DNA from: Dipteronia dyeriana
Lineage: Eukaryota > Streptophyta > Magnoliopsida > Sapindales > Sapindaceae
Assembly: GCA_032871835.1 (NCBI GenBank)
Contig: CM065298.1
Location: forward strand, 73,994,154 to 74,058,153
Direction: 5' to 3'
DNA length: 64,000 nucleotides
Shown here: positions 1 through 10,628 of the stretch, piece by piece
Position numbering within the stretch: position 1 is the stretch's first letter
How the letters are laid out: the number at the start of each line of letters is the position of its first letter
Position numbers and translations under genes: made by a program
Notes under the pieces: model-generated
Seen by the model: only the letters and a program-made list of their open reading frames with translations
Database searches by the model: none
Told to the model about the DNA's origin: nothing

Positions 1-274
1 TTTGAGGAATAATGTCCATCCCTAACCCAAACTCACTAACTTCGCTTCATATTTTGGTTGTATCACTGGGTGGTGGCAACAATTAACACCGCTGTCTATA
101 TTTTTTTTTTTGGGTGATAAATTTAGTGTTCAAATGCTATCAATCGACTTTAAATAAACGAGTACAATCATATATATTCATATCTCCATGAAGATAATCC
201 AGTAGAAATAATATGCAGTTTATCAAATGGATCCACTATTGTTTTCTAGCTAGTAGTTGGAAAAATTAAAGTTA

Positions 275-1013
275 TGCCCTGTTTGATTTTCCCACTTAAT
301 ACTTAATAGCATTTAATGTACTCCATTAAGTTATTTTGTTTGTTTTTTTAGTGATAAAATCATTTAAAAAACCCTTAAAACCACTCGTTTAGAAAAGTGA
401 AAAAAAATTCACTTTTCACTTAACACAAATCCACTAAAATTTAATACAATTTTTTCCTTCCAAAATTATCCCCACTAATCTAATTAATTTCCAATTTTGT
501 TTATTGTTAAACTACTATTCATAATAATATTTTTTTTCTTTCTCACCATAAATAAATACAGTATCACAAAAATTAATTGCTTCAAAACTCAAACAATTAG
601 AGACTGATTTTGCTACCATATTCTGGTTTTTAGTAAGGAGTCGTTCTTTTTTTTTTCCTTATAATTTGATAATTAATTTTTTTAATTTTATTTTAGAGTT
701 CAATTGTAGCTAAATAATATTAATAAAATAAATTTAAAATATATTAATAGCTAAATAATTTTGTTTTATAATTATTAAATTATGTGTTGTAGTTATCCTT
801 AATATATTAAAATATAAATATATAACTAATAGTTAGAAGGACATAAAAGTAAAAGTATTAATTTTAGGATATTTATAACTTTAAAAAACAAACAGTTTAT
901 CACTTACATTCGGTTTTCAATGAAAAAACAAATAAATATGTTTTTCAGTTATTATTCAGCCCTCAGTAACATTCAGCACTATTAAGTTTTTAGACGAAAA
1001 ATCAAATGAGGCC
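275..1013. mobile_element. Candidate Tourist-like (PIF/Harbinger) MITE
   Basis: An AT-rich segment of about 740 bp has imperfect terminal inverted repeats of roughly 35 bp: the left end reads TGCCCTGTTTGATTTT and the reverse complement of the right end GGCCTCATTTGATTTTT, both followed by a shared ACTTAATAG. The trinucleotide TTA sits immediately outside both ends (272-274 and 1014-1016), the target duplication typical of PIF/Harbinger Tourist elements. No transposase frame is present, so it would be non-autonomous. The TIRs are diverged and a 3-bp duplication is weak evidence alone. Confidence 0.5.
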
Positions 1014-1427
1014 TTAGTAGCTGTGGAAATTATTCGGTCCTTTTATAATATATGAAAATAGTTAAAGACTAGGAATTTGTGGAGGGCATTACCTCTTATT
1101 ATTAACAAGGGTGAATTACAATTTCGTCCATATATTTTAAAATAAAACATCACTTTTACTTGACTTATATGTATTAAGGTATTTGATCCTCATCTTTTCA
1201 AAAAAAAAAAAAGGTCTCTTGAAAAAGGGGTTATTGATACGGTTCATATCTTTTATTTAGTTTAAAATGGTTTGAGAAATTCAGTTTTAGGATATCCAAA
1301 ACCAAATCAAGCCCGTAAACCTATATATATAAACACTAATCACAATTTTTCATTCCCTCTCAACTCTCTCTCTCTCTCTCACTGAGTTCTCCCTTTATCT
1401 TTTAGGCTCAATTTGAGATCGCTTTCC
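1014..1427. other. Gene-free AT-rich stretch with orphan promoter-like tail
   Basis: No reading frame or element is recognisable here. The last 110 bases contain a TATA-like run and a CT-rich tract, listed separately. The rest is AT-rich spacer with an A11-type homopolymer near 1200. Confidence 0.5.
1321..1385 (+). promoter_or_regulatory. Orphan core-promoter-like sequence (TATA plus CT-rich leader)
   Basis: CTATATATATAAAC at about 1321-1334 is a good plant TATA-box match. It is followed about 30 bases later by a pyrimidine run, (CT)n at about 1362-1380, a common feature of plant transcription starts and 5' leaders. No open frame follows; a MITE-like segment begins about 45 bases downstream. 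It may be a broken gene's promoter or chance in AT-rich DNA. Confidence 0.25.
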
Positions 1428-1560
1428 CAGGTTGCTTTTGGAGCTAAAAACGCTTCTGAAGTTGGTTTGTGGTGTTTGGTAAAATTTTTGAAAAGTGCTT
1501 TTGGTCTCTTTTGGCTTCCCCCACAACAGAAATTGGAAAGCTACAGATCGATGCTTTTAA

Positions 1561-1602
1561 AAATTAGCTTCTAGAAATTAGCTTCTAGAAATTAGCTTCC
1601 TA
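1561..1602. repeat. 14-bp tandem repeat, three copies
   Basis: AAATTAGCTTCTAG is repeated head to tail three times, the last copy slightly altered. It lies inside the candidate hAT-like MITE. Confidence 0.8.
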
Positions 1603-1921
1603 GGAAGCAGAAATAAAAACACACTCAATACTCTTATTAATGTTTTTTTTTTTCAAACTTACTATTTTATCCTTTAATTTTTATGAAATTTACCACATAA
1701 CAAAACATGCACTTAACATTTATTATTTTATTTACAATTTACTATAACATATACTTTGCTATTTAGGTGTTATCTATTTCAATTGTGTAATCTTATGAAT
1801 CATTGAATCAAATTATGCTAGTTTTCTTAATATATTCACAATATATGTGGCAATAGATAAAAAAAAAATTAAACAAAATTATATATTTTTTAACAAATTT
1901 TATTTATTTATTTTATAATAA

Positions 1922-2006
1922 GTTTATGATCACACAAAAATAAAATAAATTATTTATTTTATAACATGTTTATGGTCACACAAAAATAAAATAAATTATT
2001 TATTTT
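1922..2006. repeat. 46-bp tandem duplication
   Basis: A unit starting GTTTATGATCACACAAAA is repeated once at 1968 with a single visible substitution (GAT to GGT) before it fades at the end of the second copy. The unit is AT-rich and non-coding. Confidence 0.8.
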
Positions 2007-2223
2007 CAAATCATCTTAAATATTCAATTTTGTCCTTTCTAGTAATTTTGTATAGTCACAACACTATTTACTTACAGTTTACCAAACACATTGAAATTGC
2101 TTTTGGTTCTCACAGCACTTTTAAAAATCAATTTACCAAACACTCAACTGATTCTTCTCACAGTAAATCCAAAAGCAATTCTCCTAAAGCAGAATCAAAA
2201 TCAATTTTCCCCACAGCACAGCC

Positions 2224-2889
2224 AGGGGTGGATGGTAAGGAGAACTGACCGGGCTATAGCCGGGTCAACATTTTGTAAAAAAAAAATATAATTAATTCAA
2301 TATTGTTTAATTAATTAAAACAACAATAGAGCCTATATAGTAGATTAGTTGCAGAATCATCAGACAATCATGTTTTATTTCTCTCCCTTTGTTTCTCTCT
2401 CTCTCACCTTACCGATTCTCTCTCTTCCCCATTTAGTGTTTTAATTATATTAAATAATAACATATAAATTAATTAATTAATTTATTTTGTATTATATAAT
2501 ATATCTACAAATTATATTATTTTTATTCTTACAATATATTAAAAAAAAGTAGCGAAATGAGGTTTATCTGATGGTAAACTCAAACTTGCACCATGATGTT
2601 GCGAGTTCAAGTACTATTTCCTAAAAAAACCTTAAATTTATATAATACTTTAAAAAGAAAAACAATATATTAAAAAAGCATTTTAAAAATAATTTCATTA
2701 AATACATATTACACTTTTTTTAGAATATTGTTTTCAATTATTTTTATGAATACGTTTTCAAAGTTTTTTAGTGAAAAAATGAAAATCAATTACTCGATTT
2801 CAAATGAAAATCCGAACAAACCCTAATTCTCTCTATCACTTTTTTTTTGTTTTTAAATTAATGAAATTTTTTTAGTACCGTTAGTGTTT

Positions 2890-2928
<39 letters not shown>

Positions 2929-2963
2929 AACCCACCCTATTAAAAAATGCTGGGTACGCCCCT
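2224..2963. mobile_element. Candidate degenerate hAT-type element
   Basis: The left end AGGGGTGGATGG and the inverse of the right end, AGGGGCGTACCC, are short imperfect inverted repeats of the AGGGG-type seen at hAT ends. Near the left end is GGGCTATAGCC, a phrase often found subterminally in such plant elements. A (TA)n run lies at about 2894-2924. No clean 8-bp duplication is visible, and no transposase is encoded. Confidence 0.3.
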
Positions 2964-3540
2964 AAGTACAACAATACTAAACTGGACCTTACTCTCTTCT
3001 ATTGTCGTCTTCAATCTCCTTCATCTCCATCGGACTGCCTCTCCAGCCACTTTTGTTCTCAAGGTTTGTTTGTCTTCAAGTGGAAGATGCTTTTTCTCTT
3101 TTCTCTCAAGGTCCTGGATACAATTTATTTCTGTTTTTGTGTTCTTCATGCTTTGTTTATTTCATGAAATATGCTTTGTTATGGGAAATGGGTTTCAGAG
3201 AAATTGTAAGCATCCGTTATTCAAACTGTTAAACACCCGTCAAGAATCATATTAGATGGAAAGCAATCAGTTCTAATGGTGTTCTGTTACAATTACAACC
3301 AAAATCTCTTTTTCATTTACAAATGTTGTGAATTGAGAAACTGTAATCACAAAAAGCTCTCCAGGGAACAATATAATGCAAAAATTCATGTTATTATATA
3401 TGCAATTATGCGTGTGTGATTATTACATAGGCAATTATTTGTTTTTGTAACTTGTAATCGGCTAACAACACATACAGAATGAAAAAGTCTATAAATTAAT
3501 TTCAAGGCATGGATTACTGATTTGATTAGTTTTTGAGATT
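2964..3540. other. Gene-free stretch
   Basis: A 102-codon plus-strand frame (2947-3255) runs through here but resembles no family I know and has no supporting promoter or codon pattern. I see nothing else. Confidence 0.5.
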
Positions 3541-3579
3541 TTGTATGTAAAGAATCAACTAAATGCCCAAATTAGCAGT

Positions 3580-3830
3580 CCACAAAGCCCAAAATTAGTA
3601 GTCTAACGGTCCAATAAATTCAAAAACATATAAAAAAAAGTCATTAAACCCGACAGACCCATTATGCCTAGAATCGAATTGAACCGAACCGATTTGAATA
3701 TAACCAGTTTAGTTCATTTCATTACACGGGTATAGATGGTTCAAACCGGTTCAATTTTTAAAAAACTGAATTGAACTCGGTTCAAGTCAGTTTCGGTCAA
3801 GATTGAATCGAACTGTTCCATGTTCACCCT
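3580..3830. mobile_element. Fragment of an AACCG-rich hAT-like element
   Basis: Alternating GAACCGAACCG and CGGTTCAA motifs in both orientations, ending in a GTTCACCC boundary, resemble the internal sequence and end of the better-preserved element at 25024-25663. Only one plausible end is visible here and no target duplication was found. Confidence 0.35.
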
Positions 3831-3903
3831 TTATTAAAACAAATTGTTTTTCTATTTTCTTTTAAATACGGCATTAATTTTATTTTTTTATCTCCAACCA
3901 TCC

Positions 3904-3942
3904 ATCATTGTGATGGGAGGATAAGATTATAGTATATTTTTA
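3904..3942 (+). repeat. Left arm of an older inverted repeat flanking the MULE
   Basis: This arm (ATCATTGTGATGGGAGG and following) is mirrored on the other strand just outside the Mutator-like element at about 6105-6148, and a second internal inverted pair (GATCCAATCTCCACC near 3969 and GGATCTCCACC near 4099) lies between it and the element. The simplest reading is that the Mutator-like element inserted into a pre-existing foldback sequence. Confidence 0.4.
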
Positions 3943-4129
3943 AAAAAATTCAAAACAAATGTGGAGAAGATCCAATCTCCACCGTTCATCACATTTAAGA
4001 GACCTCCCCACAATAGACGAGACTAGCTTGTTCACAAAATTGTGGCTTAGATAGGCCTAGATGCACCTCTCCCCTTCGTGGTGGGGGAGGATAAAGATTG
4101 GATCTCCACCACATTAGTTTTTGAATATA

Positions 4130-4360
4130 TGGTTAATAGCACCAATGTTCTCTATACTTATAGCACAGTTGTATAGTGTTCTCTAAATTTTTTTCTTGGC
4201 ACTTAACCCCTTGAACTTTCATAAATTTGTAAAAGCTGGCAGAAACAAAACGGACGTCAATGGTAAATTACACTTACATACCCTAAATATATGAATAATT
4301 GCATTAATACTGAAAAAATATAATAATAACACCCACAAGCCCTTTGACTCATTGACTAAT
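4130..4360 (+). repeat. MULE left terminal inverted repeat
   Basis: 231 bp, ending at the shared GACTAAT. Internal phrases such as AAACGGACGTCA and GTATAGTGTTC are matched in inverse order in the right TIR. By eye the arms differ at a moderate number of positions, so the insertion is not very recent. Confidence 0.85.
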
Positions 4361-4366
4361 GTCCAA

Positions 4367-4415
<49 letters not shown>
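4367..4415. repeat. (AAT)n microsatellite
   Basis: An almost uninterrupted ATA/AAT trinucleotide run of about 48 bp just inside the left TIR of the MULE. Confidence 0.9.
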
Positions 4416-4416
<1 letters not shown>

Positions 4417-4426
4417 AGATTAAATG

Positions 4427-4432
<6 letters not shown>

Positions 4433-4457
<25 letters not shown>
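4433..4457. repeat. (TA)n microsatellite
   Basis: A pure TA dinucleotide run inside the MULE. Confidence 0.9.
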
Positions 4458-4699
4458 GAACATCGTTGGAGATCATGAATCTTTACAATCCCCGATTCCT
4501 TTATCTTTACCATCCCAAATTCATCAATCTTCATTAATTAAATTTCGAACACTGAGAAACCAAAAAAAAAAAAACTCATTTTATCAGCAACCAAACAAAA
4601 CAAAAACTCATTTCACAAACCCATAAACGAAATCCAATTAAAAAAATTTGAAAAAACAAAAAATTAAAATTAAAAGAGAAGAACATTGATGGATTTTCA

Positions 4700-5325
4700 G
4701 ATCTCCAGCAATGGAGAAACAAATGGAACTCCATCAAATTCGTCACAGCCAAACGGCCAAACACAAACACGAAATGACACCACTACCCAAACATGAAATC
4801 GCACCAGTCAAACCACCACCAAAATCCAAGCACGAAATTGCACCACCAGTCCACCACCAACCCGAAATCGCACCAATCAACCACCACCAAACCCAATCAC
4901 AAAATCACATGAAATAAGAGAGGAAGAAGGTAGAGAAAAGATGGATCGAAGATCGAAAATGGAGGAGATGATGGAGATGGTTTCACGATGAGACAGAGAG
5001 AGAGACCGATGAACCTGATGTGAAAAGAGAGAGAAGACGTGATAGTGGCTGAAGAAGACCGAACCGATGTGAAGAGACGCGTCAATTGAAACCAGATCCG
5101 TAGAGAGGGAGAGAGCGCACGCGATGAACTAGATGTGAAGAGAGAGAGAGAGAAGAAGAGGCGGCTTTTGAATGATGGCAGTGGCTAGAGTTTGGGTGTT
5201 GGTGTTGGTGGAAGATGATGTTGATGACTGATGAGTGTTTGTGTTGGGTTTGTAAAGAAATGAAGATTGATGATCTGGGTTTGTGAGGAAATGAAAATTG
5301 ATGAATCTGGGATTGCAAAGACTGA
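4700..5325. other. GC-richer MULE interior, possible captured host sequence
   Basis: This block stands out from the AT-rich MULE interior. On the minus strand it begins with a CT-rich leader-like stretch; on the plus strand a 68-codon frame (4711-4917) has a short internal repeat with recurring KHEIAP. Shorter minus-strand frames are Ser/His/Pro-rich. None matches a protein I recognise. MULEs often carry fragments of host genes (Pack-MULEs); that is an inference here. Confidence 0.35.
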
Positions 5326-5516
5326 TGGTGTTTATTTTTATTTTTTTAAAATCGTTTAATTTGCATATGGATTTGGTTATTGCAAGAAGAGAATAAATTT
5401 GGGTTTGGAAAAGAATAAATCTGGGTTTGGGTTGAGAAATCTAGATTTCAAATTCTTTTTTTAAAATACAATTATTTAAATTAAAAATATGGGTAATATA
5501 ATTAATTTTTATTTAA

Positions 5517-5748
5517 TTAGAATTATGGGTAGTTTTATTGTTTAATTGGAATTTGGAAATCCGGGTTCCATATATTATAATATATTAACAATAATAATAA
5601 AGAAAAAATAAATTAAAAATACGGGTAGTTTAATTATTTTTTTTAATTGGAATTATGGGTAATTTAAATGTTTAATTGGAATTTGAAAATCTAGGTTCCA
5701 TATATTTTTAATTTAATTTTTCTTTATTATTATTGTTAATATATTATA
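5517..5748. repeat. Direct and inverted repeats inside the MULE
   Basis: A block of about 60 bp ending in TTCCATATAT occurs twice in direct orientation (about 5517-5576 and 5648-5705). Two AT-rich arms, AATATATTAACAATAATAAT at about 5578 and its inverse ending at about 5748, could pair as a stem around the second copy. Confidence 0.65.
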
Positions 5749-5871
5749 ATTTTTATTTTTAAAAGTTCATTAATAATAATATTATTATTATTTTCAAAGT
5801 TTATCATTATTATTAATTATTTTTTAAAAAATAATTAATGTTATTAATATTTTTATTTTGATTTTTTTTAT

Positions 5872-6102
5872 ATTAGTCAAACATGTCAAAGAGTATTTAT
5901 ATGATATTATTATATTTTTCCCGCTTTAATGTAATTATTCATATATTCAGGATATGTAAGTGTAATTTGCCACTGACGTCCGTTTTGTTTCTGTCAGCTT
6001 TTGTAAATTTATGGAAGTTTAAGGGTTAAGTGCTAAGAATTTTTTTTATGGAACACTATACAACTGGGCTATAAGTATAGGGGCCATCAATGTAATTAAC
6101 CC
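5872..6102 (-). repeat. MULE right terminal inverted repeat
   Basis: 231 bp, the inverse of 4130-4360. The outermost bases on the minus strand are GGGTTAATTACATTGATGG. The 9-bp target duplication follows directly at 6103-6111. Confidence 0.85.
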
Positions 6103-6104
6103 TT

Positions 6105-6148
6105 GAATATATTATAATCTCCAATCCTCCATCACAATGATAAACGAT
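6105..6148 (-). repeat. Right arm of the older inverted repeat flanking the MULE
   Basis: This is the inverted partner of 3904-3942, reading ATCATTGTGATGG on the minus strand. It overlaps the right-hand 9-bp target duplication of the Mutator-like element, as expected if that element landed inside this foldback. Confidence 0.4.
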
Positions 6149-6565
6149 TAGAGATTAAATGTTTTTATAAAAGAAAAAATTAAATTTTTTGCCATTTTTT
6201 AAATTTATTTTTAAATTTTCTGTTAATTAATATTATTTACAAAATTAATATTGTAATTAATAAAAATATCACATATCACCAAACATTAAAACATTACTGA
6301 AAGTAGTACGATTTTCTCCCTAAACTAGTTAACTTTGATTAGCTAAGGAACCATTTTGTTGTATTTCAAAAAAGATAAGAACCTACTATATATATAATTC
6401 GAGTAAAAAAATGACATTTCTTTAAAACACTAGGTTCGGAGGTATGCTTCCTAATATATGTTTATCATATTGAGTTTTGTATGTGTAAATATATAGAGTA
6501 ATGTTAGATATCCTAATTATTATTTTTTCTAAATTCTGTCCCAAATAATGTGACACGTGAGGTGT

Positions 6566-6634
<69 letters not shown>

Positions 6635-7141
6635 AATTATAGTAAAAGATAAGCTTTTAATATTTAAAGATAAAAATTATATCAATCCTTGTAATAAATT
6701 TTATACCTTGCTTATAAACATGTTTTTGAGCATCGGAAGAAGTTTTATCTTTCTCTATATCAATTACGCTTCTTCATTTTTCTGCACATAAAATATCTCT
6801 CGTAATGCTAGATAATATACTCATTTTTACTTCCTATCATTCTTAATGTACCTCTTTGATACTTTTCAACGACAATTTGTCTTTCAATATCTTTCTTTTG
6901 AGCATACGCATCTCTTATTCTCTAACGTATGACTTTTTTTTTTCTCTTTAGGTAAGAGAGAATACCAACTTTTTTTTTGACACTTTTGTTCCATCATTTT
7001 ATCTACGTAGTTAACTAATACACAAATTAGTATGATAATAAATTTCAATGGTTATGAACTTTGTTAGTATGACTAATCTACTAATTTATGTAATTATCAA
7101 CTGTAAAAAAAAAACAGAAAACTAAAAGCTATATTTCATAG
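6149..7141. other. Gene-free AT-rich stretch
   Basis: No gene-like frame. It contains a (TA)n run at 6569-6631 flanked on both sides by TGTCAA, and runs up to the target site of the Tat element at 7142. Confidence 0.6.
6569..6631. repeat. (TA)n microsatellite, about 63 bp
   Basis: A pure TA run flanked on both sides by the direct hexamer TGTCAA. Confidence 0.95.
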
Positions 7142-7146
7142 ATAAC

Positions 7147-8008
7147 TGTCGACGTTGATTTCTGGATCGTGTCAAAAAAGCCAACAAGGATTGGATTTCG
7201 GCTATCAATTCAAAGAGAGAAAGATTTTAGAGAGAGATTTTAGAGAGAGTAACCAAGACAAGTTTTACGTGGTAAAACTCCAATGTCCGGAGAAACGTCC
7301 ACGAGTGGTTGAATGATCAACCGAGCCAAAATCCACTATGAAAATAAGATGCCTACAAGCTCTCGATCTCTCTTTTCTATATGTATTTTTATGTTGCTTG
7401 CTGTCTATATATTTTTTGGCTAGATTATGGGTCTATTTATATGTTTCTAGAGCCCTAATCTACCTTTTATAAGTAATGAATCTTTGTATTTAATCGTGAC
7501 TTTGGTTACTTGTTTGAAGTAGATTTGTCTTCTTTCTCGTTTCAGAAGCTGGTTTTGAGATTGAATGTGACTCTGGTAGCATAATCCGATTTGGACTTTT
7601 ATAAGAAGTAGTCTTGGAGAAGTAGAAGTGTTCTCAGATGAGGAACCATTTATGCTTGACATTCTCTTTCTTCTTTAGAGTCTCTCTTCGATAAGGAACC
7701 TTGCGTGACTTAACTCGTGGTCTACTTACTAGACTTCTTACTCAGTTGGCATGTTCATCCCGAATATGATGTGATGTGTTGGCCCGAGTGTGGTCTTCTG
7801 ATCCAGAGTAAAGAATGTCTCTACTATCCCCGAGTGCGTTTAATTGATTTAGCTGATTCCGAGTATGTCTTGCCTTTGCTTGTCTACTCGGGCTTCTTCT
7901 CTCTTAGTGTTTTATTGAATATTTCCTGATTACCTTTTTGGGCGTCCACCTGGCAGTTTTCTCCCTCTTATTGATGACGTGTATGTTTGGTAGATTTTAC
8001 ATACGACA
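7147..8008 (-). repeat. Tat element 3' LTR
   Basis: 862 bp, with TG...CA ends. It carries an extra copy of a short AGAGAGATTTT unit near 7228 that explains its greater length than the 5' LTR. The 5-bp repeat ATAAC lies immediately outside at 7142-7146. Confidence 0.9.
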
Positions 8009-8020
8009 ATATCTCCTTAA
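8009..8020 (-). other. Tat element polypurine tract (weak)
   Basis: The minus strand reads TTAAGGAGATAT immediately before the 3' LTR. It is short and interrupted, but in the position required for plus-strand priming. Confidence 0.4.
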
Positions 8021-8501
8021 AATATTTTTGCCGAATAAATTTCATTTCGAGAGTATTTTAGTCATCTCAATTTTTACTTGTGCCAGAATAGTCGTCTAAT
8101 CATAATGGCGTGTCTTAATGGTAACCCTGTAATTTCGATTCACCTCCTCACGAGAGATCTTTGATGATGGCGACGTTTTGAAGTTCTGACGGTTGAGGGC
8201 TAGTTCCTGTTTTGACACGTGTCCCTCGTCTCTTTGTTTTTCAATATCATTTATGAGAAATGATTTTTGCGTCTCCCTAAGCGCCGCCTACGTCATCAAG
8301 TTTCGTCATAGGTTTTTTCCTCCTCGAGGCCCTAAGGTTTCGTGTCACCACCCCTTTAAATTCTTAACTAAGTTTGTGCTAGTTTATTCTTAAAAGTTTT
8401 GAGAAAACTAGAATTTTCCTACCAGTCCAGATTTTGCTGCAAATTGCTTTCTTCATTAAGGATTTTTGCTCTTGTATTTCATTCTATCTAAGGTTAGTTT
8501 T
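8009..8501. other. Leader of the antisense gene
   Basis: No reading frame of note between the 3' LTR and the first ATG of the antisense gene. A TTTAAATTC at about 8355 could act as a TATA box for that gene, but this is a guess. Confidence 0.35.
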
Positions 8502-9637
8502 GATGGAGCCTTCATCTCACCTTCGTCTTTGTAATATAGCTCTCGATGCTCTAAATCGTGGAGATTATCAGTTAGTTTCCTGTGTTCAAAGATTGTTGGG
8601 GGAAACTCCTCCTGGTGAACCTTCATTTTTAGAAGTCGACGTTTCTGGGCTTCACCCTGATGTTGCTTTTAATCTTATAGCCAGTTCTGATTCATCTGAT
8701 ACTTCATCTAGTTCTGATTCTGACGTTTCTGACCACAGGGTATCTTTTCGAAGAATGGAAGTGAGGTACACAAGCACGGCTCGAGTGACGTTCAGATCAG
8801 GGAACAAGCTGTTAACGAGAATAATGTTGAAGAGGTGTCCAGGGCGTCCAATTTTTTTTTTCTGATACTCACCCGAGTGGTTTCGATACTGAGCTGAATA
8901 TGGTCGTGCCAGCTGAAATAGAGAAATACCGCCCCCGATTCGATCTGCCCGACTTGGTCACTCTGGTTCCTGCGGGGGATAGAGCTGCATGGAATCATCC
9001 TGAGGGTATGGTAGCAATTTATGGATCAATGCTATGTTGTGGTGTCACACTTCCCTTTCAGCCATTCATTGCCTGGTTTTTGGCTGAAGCAGGGATAGCC
9101 CCAACTCAGTTGGCTCAGAATAGTTATAAAATTTTGATGTGCATGTGGCACATATTCAGTAGGATGAACCTTTCGCCGCCCTCCCTAAATGAACTCAGGC
9201 ATTTCTTCACGCTGAGGTAAGTTAACAAGACGGAGACTTATTTTCTTACATCTACTACATCGGATGGCTAGGTTCCCGAGGGAGTGAAGGTGAATCGAAA
9301 GGTCGATACCTCTAGCGACCAAAAAAAGGGGTTTTGTAAGGGGATTCCCTACATCCAACAAGTTCTGAAAAAAAGTTGGTTTTTCACTGGAGGGGCTCTT
9401 GGGCTTAACGTCACTATTGGATCTAGGGATTCCCGAACGGTGTTGAGAGTTCCCTGTTTCTTCTGTTCCCCCGAGGTGTGGAACAAGAAGATAATTGATT
9501 ACAGCGATACTGAGCTGAAGAGGCTGACCCGGGTAACTATTCGTACTTTGAAAAAGAGAAGCAAGAGCTACCTTTTAAATAGGCGGATATGATAAAGCTC
9601 GGCTTCTTCAGATAAATTTCGGGCCATCGCCGGCGAT

Positions 9638-9713
9638 GTAAGTGATCCGGCACCCTTCCTATTGTACTTTTCTGCTTTTCCTTTGCTGAGAAGATTTTTT
9701 CCTTTTTTTTAAG
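9638..9713 (+). other. Candidate intron 1 of the antisense gene
   Basis: It begins GTAAGTGA, has a long T-rich tract, and ends TTTTTTTTAAG; 76 bases. It separates the conserved N-terminal domain from the variable acidic exon, the same place as an intron in the second Tat element (29429-29516). Confidence 0.5.
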
Positions 9714-10563
9714 TGTTCGATACGGACGTCGTCAGCGATCTTCAGACTCGCCAGGTGAAGTCAATTTTACAGGTGAGCCGAAAAGAGGCTTCCCGTCAGG
9801 GCGATGAAGGTATTGCTCCACCTGAGTTTGATGAAGAAACTGATGTAGCTGAGGAACAGATCCCCGAATATGTTCATCAGGGCACCTAGCAGTTTGCTCA
9901 GAAGTTTGCTGGTCTAAGTAGCCAAAGTGAGCCAACTGATACCTAACTGCTTGATAATAGGGAGAGGCAATGTGAAGGTCCGGGTGAAGAGCCTGTTGGA
10001 CGGTTTGAAACCGGTGACGGTGGTGACATATTCACGGATCAAGTGCCTGTGGGTGCCGAATTCTTTGAGTCTTTTCGGGAAGATCTGCAGGAAAATCCTA
10101 CTGATGACCTTAACTTCCACCGTTCTTAGGGCGAAAAGCGAAAGGCAGTTAGTTCACCGTCTCGCCTTCTTAAAGTTCCTCGGGTAGTCTCATTTATCGA
10201 CTCCAGCGATGAAGACGTTACGGATGAGATTGTCCCGAGTGTTGGCGCTGGAGCATCAATAGATATGGCCGTTTCAGAACCGAATAGGGTTTCTTATACC
10301 TCCGAGTTTGGAAATATGGGGGCTGAACCTTGGGGGTTTCCTTTAAATCCTTCTCCATCCTTAGAACCGAACATGGCTTCCTCTACCCCCGAGGTTGGAA
10401 ATCTAGGAGTTGTACCCTCAGGGTTCCTTCGTTCCCTTCTCCCCAGGATATGCTACGGGAGATGTCCTCCGATCGGGCTTTCATCGGAGAAGACCGTTGG
10501 AGCGGCTTTCGGGATGGTTCCCTGACCGAATGTCTTCAAAATGTTTTCAACGGTGCATCTTAT

Positions 10564-10628
10564 GTAAGTTAAATCCGACTCCTTTACTGTTTTGCTTATG
10601 TCAGATTTCTAAATATATCCTTTTACAG
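10564..10628 (+). other. Candidate intron 2 of the antisense gene
   Basis: It begins GTAAGTT and ends CCTTTTACAG; 65 bases, near the lower limit for plant introns. It lies just before the coiled-coil exon, as does 30000-30075 in the second Tat element. Confidence 0.5.

Larger units (their letters stand above)
1428..2225. mobile_element. Candidate hAT-like MITE, degenerate
   Basis: Both ends carry the same kind of subterminal sequence in inverted orientation: a GTGTTTGGTAAA motif followed by AAAAGTGCT is near 1470-1500 on the plus strand and near 2080-2145 on the minus strand, with GCTTTTGG motifs around each. This inverted subterminal arrangement is common in plant hAT-derived MITEs. I could not find a matching 8-bp target duplication, so boundaries are approximate and the class is tentative. 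Confidence 0.35.
4130..6102. mobile_element. Non-autonomous Mutator-like element (MULE), 1,973 bp
   Basis: The element has long terminal inverted repeats, 4130-4360 and 5872-6102, both 231 bp. It is bounded by a perfect 9-bp direct repeat TTGAATATA (4121-4129 and 6103-6111). Long TIRs plus a 9-bp duplication are the hallmark of the Mutator superfamily. The interior (about 1.5 kb) has no transposase frame, so mobility would need enzyme in trans. It contains an (AAT)n run, a (TA)n run, a comparatively GC-rich block (about 4700-5320) that may be captured sequence, and AT-rich direct and inverted repeats (5517-5748). Confidence 0.85.

Noticed and set aside
2947..3255. 102-codon plus-strand frame
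   Set aside because: No recognisable domain, start context or conservation; left as unexplained sequence.
9219..9271. GTAAGT...AG candidate intron in the first antisense gene
   Set aside because: It is only about 53 bases long, and the reading frame continues through it with just two stops that fit CAA to TAA and a similar change.
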